In this document: one piece after another, positions 9,350 to 15,845 of the stretch
Layout: each line of letters starts with the position of its first letter
Numbering within the stretch: position 1 is the stretch's first letter
IMG/VR virus record: IMGVR_UViG_3300043548_000646
Coordinates: 1-42,774 of that record
Reading direction: 5' to 3' (one strand)
Source: a virus
DNA length: 42,774 bases
Notes under the pieces: generated by a model
Database searches by the model: none
Told to the model about the DNA's origin: nothing
Seen by the model: the letters and a program-made list of their open reading frames with translations, nothing else
Program-made: the position numbers and the translations under genes

Positions 9350-10077
9350 TGTCATTACCTACATATAATAAAAAATACGCACTTGAAGAATTTCAATTGC
9401 ACGGTGAATATCAGATGCAAGAAAAATTGAGTACGATTCCTATGACTTCAATTTTTGATGTAGGGTGTAATATTGGTGAATGGACAAGAATGGTTCGAAG
9501 TTTTCAACCAAAAGCATTAATTCACATGTTTGATATTTCTCCGTTCACCTTTCAAAAGATGCTTAGAAATATACCATTAGATAATGGCATTTTCGCTAAT
9601 TCCTATGGACTTTCCAATGCAACCAAGGAAATTCCATTAAAGGTTGTCACTGATAATGATAGAGTTACAACCACTGTGATGAATATAGCTCATGATAACA
9701 GCGTATATAAAAATGCCTTAGTTTCAACTGGTGAGTTTTATACTAAACATTATGGTATAGAACACATTGATTTCTTGAAAATTGACACTGAAGGGCATGA
9801 ATATGAAACACTACAAGGATTCATGCCTATGATTGAAAAAGGAAAAATAACCTGTATTCAATTTGAATTTGGTTATATCAATGTGTTGACAAGAAGATTT
9901 TTAATGGACTACTATCAATTACTTACTCCTCACGGCTATTTGTTAGGAAAGCTAACAAAAAATGGAGTAAAGTTTAAAGATTATCATTTAATGGATGAAG
10001 ATTTTAAAGGTCCGGATTATATAGCAGTTCACATCTCCAGACCTGACATCATTGAATTAATAGGCGCCGCCGTCTAA
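9349..10077 (+). CDS. FkbM-family SAM-dependent methyltransferase
   Basis: 242 aa. The SAM-binding motif I is FDVGCNIGEW at about aa 36-45, and the FkbM hallmark FLKIDTEGHEYETLQG lies near aa 142. FkbM enzymes commonly O-methylate sugars. The ATG overlaps the stop of the multidomain glycosyltransferase (TAATG), so translation is probably coupled and both come from the sigma70-like promoter at 5927. It is a paralogue of the C-terminal domain of that neighbour, so two sugar methylations or two targets are possible. Its last 21 bp overlap the end of the minus-strand fibre gene tail to tail. The family assignment is strong; the substrate is inferred only. Confidence 0.85.
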   Translation: MSLPTYNKKYALEEFQLHGEYQMQEKLSTIPMTSIFDVGCNIGEWTRMVRSFQPKALIHMFDISPFTFQKMLRNIPLDNGIFANSYGLSNATKEIPLKVVTDNDRVTTTVMNIAHDNSVYKNALVSTGEFYTKHYGIEHIDFLKIDTEGHEYETLQGFMPMIEKGKITCIQFEFGYINVLTRRFLMDYYQLLTPHGYLLGKLTKNGVKFKDYHLMDEDFKGPDYIAVHISRPDIIELIGAAV

Positions 10078-10725
10078 ATCATCGAACACAGGAACGCCGC
10101 CAACACCGGCTTGCAATACTTTTCCTTGAGTCCCCGCTGCAGTCACCTGTAGTGGGGATGTTCCATTTCCATATACGATACCATTAAGTGTGAATGTGCT
10201 TGCTCCGGTACCGCCATAAGATACTGCAATAGGAGAACCATTCACAATAATTGTTCCACCTACTGTCAAGGTGTTGCTGATGGAAATGCTACTTGCTAAA
10301 GAAAATGTTACAGTGTTGTTGGTAACTACCGTTGATATTTGATTGGTAGTGCCAAGAAATGATAATGTTTGCCCGTTAGTGAATACATCAGATCCTGTGT
10401 TGCCTGCGATATTAAATGTACCTGCAGGGATAGGGGCAAAAGATAACACACCATTTGCATCAGTTGTTAAAAACTGATTGGCAACAATGGTATCTGGAAA
10501 TGTGTATGTGATGTCTCCTGCTAGTGCGTCAGGAGCCTTTAACAGAATACGGTCAGTTCCGTTTACAGTGGCTTCACGCAGGTAGAATTGTCCCCCTTCA
10601 CTATCAGTTTCATTGATAAAAAACGCATCAAATGATGTTCTTTTAACCGATGTGTTGATAACTGCTGGTTCTACAACCGCTGTATTAATTGTCGTTGGTT
10701 GTACGACTCTTACCCGCAAAGCCAT
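10057..10725 (-). CDS. Small tail-fibre/virion structural protein
   Basis: 222 aa. The middle contains phrases typical of phage fibre repeats (GDITYTFPDTIVANQFLTTD, and later SYGGTGASTFTLNGIVYGNG), and the sequence is rich in Thr, Ser, Asn and Gly with no catalytic motif. It starts one base into the stop of the 110-aa gene upstream (TAATG), so both are probably co-translated from the late promoter at 11089. The end overlaps the plus-strand FkbM gene by 21 bp, where the C-terminal DLDGGAY is encoded opposite the methyltransferase C-terminus. It is probably an accessory short fibre or fibre connector. Confidence 0.75.
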   Translation of the reverse strand: MALRVRVVQPTTINTAVVEPAVINTSVKRTSFDAFFINETDSEGGQFYLREATVNGTDRILLKAPDALAGDITYTFPDTIVANQFLTTDANGVLSFAPIPAGTFNIAGNTGSDVFTNGQTLSFLGTTNQISTVVTNNTVTFSLASSISISNTLTVGGTIIVNGSPIAVSYGGTGASTFTLNGIVYGNGTSPLQVTAAGTQGKVLQAGVGGVPVFDDLDGGAY

Positions 10726-11057
10726 TATCGGGTAACCTCAGGAGTGACCGTGATGATGCCTTCCAGTACTCTAGTAACAATGTTTCCAGGACTGATGATT
10801 TCCACATCATAAACATAACGACCACTACGTAAAGCAGACGTTTGAGTATTAGTCAATGACATGGTAATTTCACCATTTAAAGCTGATGAAATTACCATGG
10901 TTATTGCTGTATATGTATTGGAACCGTAACTTTTTCTCAGTTGCGAACGTGCTGTGTATCCTGTTAAATCCAAAGGAGTTTCTAAACTATCAGTGATAAC
11001 AACCGTTACAGAAAAATGGGAACCCTGGTCTATAACTAGATTTTTTACAGTTGCCAT
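10725..11057 (-). CDS. 110-aa virion structural protein (Ig-like, fibre-associated)
   Basis: Short beta-rich protein with DLTGYTARSQLRKS (about 30-43), YVYDVE (about 85-90) and a conserved-looking end VLEGIITVTPEVTR. Small proteins with these signatures occur beside fibre genes in many T4-like and other tailed phages, where they are annotated as structural or baseplate-associated. It has its own T4-type late promoter 32 bp upstream and is the first gene of a two-gene late unit. No enzymatic motif is visible and the exact role is unknown. Confidence 0.65.
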   Translation of the reverse strand: MATVKNLVIDQGSHFSVTVVITDSLETPLDLTGYTARSQLRKSYGSNTYTAITMVISSALNGEITMSLTNTQTSALRSGRYVYDVEIISPGNIVTRVLEGIITVTPEVTR

Positions 11058-11088
11058 AGTTTCCTTCTATATTAGTAGGTGACAACTA

Positions 11089-11096
11089 TATTTATA
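11089..11096 (-). promoter_or_regulatory. T4-type late promoter restarting structural transcription
   Basis: Exact TATAAATA on the minus strand, 32 bp before the 110-aa structural gene and just after the stop of the glycosylation cassette. It would restore late transcription downstream of the inserted cassette. Confidence 0.6.
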
Positions 11097-11100
11097 ATGG

Positions 11101-12213
11101 TTATGACTCGTATTGTTCCTTGAAGTAATTTTCCAGCCAATTCCAATCAACTGTCTTATTTAGTGCTTCTTTATTATCACGATATTGTTCAGCATATTCA
11201 TACCCATCTTTAGCACCCTTCATCACCCAATCGGAGTTTTGCCCCTCAGCAAATGCCAGCCAACGTTCCAACCAAAGATGTGAATCAGATGTATATTGGA
11301 GAGTCAGTTTCACAACTTCACGGAAAGCTGTTCTCCAGGCTTCATAAGGAGTTGTGGCAAATGTGGCTTCTGAAACAGTTCTTGGGACTGTGATGTTTTT
11401 GCTGTACTGTGTGAAATCCAAGCCGAAGTTTTCTGGCGTGTTTAATACTAGATTGCTGTTGTAACATACAATGCCCATATGTCCATATTGCAATCTATTA
11501 CTCATGTTTTTAGCTTGGAAAATGACATGAGCATCTGAAATGGTTTCAACTGGGTAATCAAATACAGACGCATCTGTGACATAATTCTTTCCAGTGACAA
11601 CAAAGAATTGCTTTGCATTATCCGATAAGTCCACACATTTATGAAACATGTTTCTACGTCCATTGATACCATCAATACGAACAGCACGTGGACATAATTT
11701 TACTAGATGTTCCCAATTATCATCGGCATTACTTTCTCCATTACTGGCAAAAAATACCGGCACTTGATCCTTTTTGCTAGTTCTACGAACCTTCAAAGTA
11801 TGTAATGCCACAATTGGATCCACTTCAACAATCATCTTGTCAGTCCATTCCCATGGGTCAGAAGAAATCTTCTTCTGCTTTTCAATGAGTTTTCTTTCTC
11901 CTGCCCAACCAGCAATGAATACTTGTTCATCATCCTTACGAACAACAAACACCACAGGACCAGAAATATGTTCCCATGTCACGCCATTCAAACACCGATA
12001 TAATTTCTTCTGTGCTAATGGGGCATCAATGATGTCAACATAATCAAACACAGTGAGTTCTTTATCTCCTGCTTGTGCCCAGCCTTGTGCATCTTTCACA
12101 GTTTCAATAAAGTCTGTGAACCAACCTAAACTTCTCACCCAAGGCTTAGTTTCAATCACCCAGTACTTCTCAAACAATTCACTATGTGCTAACCATGATT
12201 CATTATTTAGCAT
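11101..12213 (-). CDS. Base-J glucosyltransferase/GREB1-like glycosyltransferase
   Basis: 370 aa. The central segment (about 150-260) resembles the JGT/GREB1 type of GT-A glycosyltransferase. It reads FFASNGESNADDNWEHL, then PRAVRIDGINGRRNMFHKC, then FFVVTGKNYV, and later LQYGHMGIVCYN. As I recall the family, the aligned positions carry an acidic DxD-type motif after the FFVV strand, and here that position reads TGKN. The C-terminal half contains WRTAFREVVKL and further conserved-looking aromatic residues. The start overlaps the preceding glycosyltransferase gene by 11 bp, so the genes form one operon. It could glucosylate modified DNA bases, as JGT does in kinetoplastids, or modify virion proteins. 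The fold assignment is from memory of motifs and is moderate; activity is uncertain. Confidence 0.6.
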   Translation of the reverse strand: MLNNESWLAHSELFEKYWVIETKPWVRSLGWFTDFIETVKDAQGWAQAGDKELTVFDYVDIIDAPLAQKKLYRCLNGVTWEHISGPVVFVVRKDDEQVFIAGWAGERKLIEKQKKISSDPWEWTDKMIVEVDPIVALHTLKVRRTSKKDQVPVFFASNGESNADDNWEHLVKLCPRAVRIDGINGRRNMFHKCVDLSDNAKQFFVVTGKNYVTDASVFDYPVETISDAHVIFQAKNMSNRLQYGHMGIVCYNSNLVLNTPENFGLDFTQYSKNITVPRTVSEATFATTPYEAWRTAFREVVKLTLQYTSDSHLWLERWLAFAEGQNSDWVMKGAKDGYEYAEQYRDNKEALNKTVDWNWLENYFKEQYES

Positions 12214-12904
12214 TCTTTTTCACCTTTTTAACGTGACGTTTCACAATTTGTTCATCATTAACACCAATACTTGGTCCGAATGCCCATTGACCAATATGTC
12301 GTACTTGGGTACTTAAATTCATATCAACTAAAATCTTGTGTCCTGCATCTCGCAATTTTTGTTGAAAATAGAAATCTTCTCCATGCCATTCACCATCTTT
12401 ATATTCAAATGCGAAAAACGGAGGTTCAATATTTTTCAACACTTCAGTTTTCATCATCATGCAACCCATACCAATTCCTTCAACTTCTTGCAATTCGCCA
12501 TCATGTTCCAACGGCAACCAATCTTCCCAGTTACCTCGTTCTGGATAGGCAACTGTTTGCAAAGGAACTGAACGCTTCATGTAATTGGAACACACAATGT
12601 CTTTGTTATGTCCCATCAAACGCATGGCAGTTGTGCTTGGAAACATCATGTCTGAATCTAACCACAGAGCATAATCCGCCTTTAAATTCAATGCCTGTTT
12701 TGCTAGCTTCTCGCGTTGACTTAACAGAATGGTGCTTTGGTCATAAATCACATGAATATCAATACCTGCCATGGTTGTTGTTTTCACTAACTCAACTAAA
12801 CTAGCAGTAAACAAACTGGGAACAGTATCTCGACAAGGAACCAGAACTGCTAATTTTGTAGGTTTGGCTTTCCAGATGCTCATGTCATAAATGTTCTTGC
12901 TCAT
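12203..12904 (-). CDS. GT-A (GT2-like) glycosyltransferase
   Basis: 233 aa. The N-terminal strand is KLAVLVPCRDTVP, followed by SQREKLAKQAL and the DxD-type motif ALWLDSDMMFP near aa 84-93, then VCSNYMKRSVP and GIGMGCMMMK. WHGEDFYFQQKLRDAGH (about 180-196) is a typical acceptor-side motif of such enzymes. It is shorter than usual but holds the whole GT-A core. It resembles domain 3 of the 1118-aa enzyme at 5993 (DSD, then a GxGxG-type Gly/Cys segment, then EDVYFC). Its ATG overlaps the stop of the 151-aa gene (ATGA), and its end overlaps the next gene by 11 bp. The sugar and acceptor are unknown. Confidence 0.8.
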   Translation of the reverse strand: MSKNIYDMSIWKAKPTKLAVLVPCRDTVPSLFTASLVELVKTTTMAGIDIHVIYDQSTILLSQREKLAKQALNLKADYALWLDSDMMFPSTTAMRLMGHNKDIVCSNYMKRSVPLQTVAYPERGNWEDWLPLEHDGELQEVEGIGMGCMMMKTEVLKNIEPPFFAFEYKDGEWHGEDFYFQQKLRDAGHKILVDMNLSTQVRHIGQWAFGPSIGVNDEQIVKRHVKKVKKNAK

Positions 12905-13356
12905 AAGCCAGCAACCCCTGCTGCCAGATTGGTTGATTGAGTTGTGATATCACGAATCAATGTACTAATTTCATACACGCGCTTCACAACAAATTGATAA
13001 TCGGCAAGCGGTAGTTGTGTGATGGTGTTCAATGTATCAATACTGTACTTATCGAAAATCAATATTTCCATTGCCGCCTGTCTTGCCAATTTCTCAATGA
13101 GACTAAAACGTGATGTTTGCGGTTCATTGTTCAACAGATTTAACAGATGTTCAAAATCATGTTCAGCAAGAAGTCCTTCTAAAAAGGCAACTCGTTCAGG
13201 CCATTCATTCTTTTCCTTTAGATATTTCAATTCATACAAAAGTTCGGCAAGAACCTTTTTATCATATCCAATAGAAACCCATCGGACATACCGTTCTTCG
13301 TATTCCGATGGGTTTGTATTGATTGCATCAATTAACTTGTCAACTGTAATTTCCAT
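12901..13356 (-). CDS. Unknown 151-aa protein leading the glycosylation operon
   Basis: I do not recognise this protein. It is predicted mostly helical, Leu/Glu-rich, with no signal peptide, membrane segment or Cys motif. It is the first gene after the sigma70-like promoter at 13384-13411 and has a good GAGAGGG Shine-Dalgarno sequence just upstream. It overlaps the glycosyltransferase gene by four bases (ATGA). The tight coupling suggests an accessory or partner of the glycosyltransferases, but this is inference. Confidence 0.75.
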   Translation of the reverse strand: MEITVDKLIDAINTNPSEYEERYVRWVSIGYDKKVLAELLYELKYLKEKNEWPERVAFLEGLLAEHDFEHLLNLLNNEPQTSRFSLIEKLARQAAMEILIFDKYSIDTLNTITQLPLADYQFVVKRVYEISTLIRDITTQSTNLAAGVAGL

Positions 13357-13383
13357 AATACCCTCTCAAAAATAGTATAATCA

Positions 13384-13411
13384 AATATAACTACAATTTT
13401 TATTTTGTCAA
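13384..13411 (-). promoter_or_regulatory. Sigma70-like promoter of the three-gene glycosylation cassette
   Basis: On the minus strand, TTGACA (13411-13406), a 16-bp spacer and TATATT (13389-13384) lie about 30 bp before the ATG at 13356. The 12-mer CTTGACAAAATA is identical to that of the promoter at 5927. No T4 late octamer is nearby. Confidence 0.6.
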
Positions 13412-13414
13412 GTC

Positions 13415-13591
13415 TTAATAAGTGTTGGGTGTAGTTCTTCCACCAAAGTCTGTTGATAACCGAATTTGACCAGATGAAATACCAATTTGTGCACCTAGGT
13501 TTCCGCGAAGTGATACTTGCCCGGATAACCCATATGCATTTCTTACTCTTCCCATCGCAATCGCGGAACCAGTGGCTGGTATTAGACCCAT
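13415..13591 (-). CDS. 58-aa small tail-associated protein
   Basis: Reading ATG 13591 to TAA 13415 gives 58 residues: MGLIPATGSAIAMGRVRNAY, then GLSGQVSLRGNLGAQIG and an end GGRTTPNTY. The PATG-x-I-x-MG-x-V opening resembles very small proteins found beside fibre genes in T4-like aquatic phages. It sits 22 bp downstream of the S74 fibre stop and just before the promoter of the glycosylation cassette, so it is the last gene of the late operon. Function is unknown; a fibre-tip or joint protein is possible. Confidence 0.65.
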   Translation of the reverse strand: MGLIPATGSAIAMGRVRNAYGLSGQVSLRGNLGAQIGISSGQIRLSTDFGGRTTPNTY

Positions 13592-13613
13592 TGTAAACTC
13601 CTAATGACTGAAA

Positions 13614-15644
13614 TTATTTAGTATTCTTTAGAACAGCGATTTCAGCCTTGAGTTCCTTGATGGCTTCAATTAGTAATGGAACAATCTTTTCGTAACGAAC
13701 TGCCTTGAAACCATTATTGCGAGTGGCGACAACTTGAGGAAGAACAGCCTCAACTTCTTGAGCGATGACACCAACATCATGTTTGCGAACGAAATAATCA
13801 TCCTCGCCGCCGCGTTCAGCAATATGTTCTTCTGTCCAATCAAATGAAACACCACGAATCAATGACACCTTATCAAGAGCACCATATAATGGAGTAACGT
13901 TTTCCTTCAAGCGAGCATCTGAAGTATAATATGCTGTAACTTCACCTTCCACTCGAATTTCACCTGTTGTACTTGTTCCTGGAGCGACACCGACACCAAT
14001 ATTACCAAATTGAACATTTGCATCTGTGTGAATATTTTGTGGCAATGATAGAGTAATAGCACCTGTACTTGCTGATGCTGTAATTTGGTTCGATGTTCCA
14101 GTGATGGACAACACACCTGTATTGGCAATCGTAACAGCAGTTGAACCGTTATAGGAAGTTCCACTTAAACCAGTACCAATAGTAAGAGCTTGTGTTGCAA
14201 TTGCTGATACAGAAATACTTCCACCTAAAGCAACAGCAGAACCGTTAATTGTGATACTACTATTTACCAACATGGTGTTTGTTACTGAACCAGCATCGCC
14301 GGTTGTAACGATGGTTCCGCTAACGTTCGGTACAGTTAATGTACGAACTTGTCCAGTAGTGATACCAGACAACTGGAATGTCATTTTCTTGGTGTTATCA
14401 GCATCATCAACGAAAAAGGTTGTACTATCTGAAAAACTCTTGTTTGTTAATGTCTGTGTAGCACTTAATGTGACAACAGTTCCTGTATCAATGGCAATAG
14501 TTACAGCACTTGAACCATTATATGTTGTACCAGACAAACCTGAACCAATTGTTAAACTGAATAAGTTACCACCAAGTGCAACACCTGAAATGGTACTATT
14601 AGCTAAGTTGGCGTTGGTGATACCAGCTGAACCGCTTAAATTGGAATTTGTTAAGCCAGTGATAGTGTTGGAACCGGCAGCAATAGTCTTATTGGTTAAT
14701 GTCTGTGATTCAGTTAAACCAACAAGAGTGAAATATGTTGAACCATCTTTGGTGTATTCCCATATGTCCGAAGTTTCATTCCAACGGAATGCAACTGTTG
14801 CTGAACCACCACGAAGAACTTCAATGCCTGCATTTTCAGAAGGTGTGCCTGTAGTGAAGTTGCTATTTAATGTGATGATGTTATCAGCAAGATTGATTGT
14901 TTCAGAATTCACAGTTGTTGTTGTGCCTGAAACTGTTAAATTACCAACAATGGTTACGTTGGCACCAGAGAAGGTGATGGCAGTTGTTGATGACGATCCT
15001 GAATTGATGGCAAGTTGTCCACCTGAGTTTACAAACTTGGCAAATTCTGTGCCGTCATCACGAAGAATCACATCAGCGCCGCCGGCATCAAGAATAACGT
15101 CACCGGCTGCATCAAGTGTGATATTAGCCGGACTATCAATTTCTTCAATGATAGGTGTTGTTAATGTCTTGTTAGTGAGTGTTTGAGTGACATCAGTACC
15201 CACCATGGTTGTAGTGGCGTCTGGGATGGTAACTGTTCTATCGGCAGAGGGGTCTACAACATTCAATAGAAGTTCGAAGGCATCTTCAGTTGCTCCTTCG
15301 AAATAGATACCCGTGGTAACAACTGGCGCGGCTAATATTTTGTTTGTGAGTGTTTGAGCGCCAGTTAAAGTTGCTATTGTATATACTGTAGCTCCATCAT
15401 AAAACTTTAAATTTCCACCATTGTTCCAAAAGTCACCTTGAACTGGAGAACTAGGATCAGCAGAGCCTTGAGTAAGTTTAATACTTGCAGTTGTTGTACT
15501 ACTCACTACAGTATTCAACTTTCCTGTCATTGCTGTACTGCCGTCTTTCTCCAATTTATCAGTATTTAAATTACTAAAGTTGTTGTCAACTTCAGTATTT
15601 GTTAATGGCGAACCCTTTACGTTTCTAAGAGTTAATGTGGACAT
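13614..15644 (-). CDS. Tail fibre with C-terminal S74 intramolecular chaperone
   Basis: 676 aa. The N-terminus (MSTLTLRNVKGSPLTNTEVD, then NFSNLNTDKL) is the standard baseplate-joining head. The body holds repeated QTLTNKT-type motifs (several copies between about 90 and 410) and GLSGTTYNGSSAVTIA-type beta repeats. The C-terminal ~100 aa are an S74 peptidase/endosialidase chaperone: TSDARLKENV, with the expected catalytic Ser near aa 575 and Lys five residues later, then DVGVIAQEVEAVLPQVV and a terminal coiled coil. S74 domains trimerise the fibre and then cut themselves off just before the Ser. A late promoter (15712-15719) lies inside the upstream small gene. This is a second receptor-binding fibre beside the collagen one. 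Confidence 0.9.
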   Translation of the reverse strand: MSTLTLRNVKGSPLTNTEVDNNFSNLNTDKLEKDGSTAMTGKLNTVVSSTTTASIKLTQGSADPSSPVQGDFWNNGGNLKFYDGATVYTIATLTGAQTLTNKILAAPVVTTGIYFEGATEDAFELLLNVVDPSADRTVTIPDATTTMVGTDVTQTLTNKTLTTPIIEEIDSPANITLDAAGDVILDAGGADVILRDDGTEFAKFVNSGGQLAINSGSSSTTAITFSGANVTIVGNLTVSGTTTTVNSETINLADNIITLNSNFTTGTPSENAGIEVLRGGSATVAFRWNETSDIWEYTKDGSTYFTLVGLTESQTLTNKTIAAGSNTITGLTNSNLSGSAGITNANLANSTISGVALGGNLFSLTIGSGLSGTTYNGSSAVTIAIDTGTVVTLSATQTLTNKSFSDSTTFFVDDADNTKKMTFQLSGITTGQVRTLTVPNVSGTIVTTGDAGSVTNTMLVNSSITINGSAVALGGSISVSAIATQALTIGTGLSGTSYNGSTAVTIANTGVLSITGTSNQITASASTGAITLSLPQNIHTDANVQFGNIGVGVAPGTSTTGEIRVEGEVTAYYTSDARLKENVTPLYGALDKVSLIRGVSFDWTEEHIAERGGEDDYFVRKHDVGVIAQEVEAVLPQVVATRNNGFKAVRYEKIVPLLIEAIKELKAEIAVLKNTK

Positions 15645-15646
15645 CG

Positions 15647-15844
15647 TTATCCTCTATTGGTAATAATTTGTTGGAGCATATTTTTAATTTCTTTTAGCTC
15701 TTGTTTAACAGTATTTATATCAGTTTCAAGTTCTTTCAATTTTTTAGCACTTGCTCTCCGAGCTTTATATGCAGCCAACGCTTTGGAGTCGGTGTTAATA
15801 ACCGCAGAACTGTTTCTATCTCGTTTGATTTGACTAATATCCAT
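15647..15844 (-). CDS. 65-aa coiled-coil protein preceding the S74 fibre
   Basis: MDISQIKRDRNSSAVINTDS, then about 40 residues of heptad-like helix (KKLKELETDINTVKQELK) ending in MLQQIITNRG. Its ATG follows the stop of the 817-aa gene at once (TAATATG) with no clear Shine-Dalgarno sequence, which suggests coupled translation. It ends two bases before the fibre ATG. The context and the trimeric-coiled-coil look fit a fibre connector or assembly factor; this is inference. The late promoter of the next gene lies inside its coding region. Confidence 0.7.
   Translation of the reverse strand: MDISQIKRDRNSSAVINTDSKALAAYKARRASAKKLKELETDINTVKQELKEIKNMLQQIITNRG
15712..15719 (-). promoter_or_regulatory. 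T4-type late promoter for the S74 fibre
   Basis: Exact TATAAATA on the minus strand inside the 65-aa gene, 68 bp upstream of the S74 fibre ATG. Spacing is like that of the collagen fibre promoter. Confidence 0.5.
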
Positions 15845-15845
15845 A

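Noticed and set aside
14251-15186. A 311-residue plus-strand open frame opposite the S74 fibre.
   Set aside because: It is antisense to a well-supported fibre gene, has hydrophobic low-complexity composition and no ribosome site.
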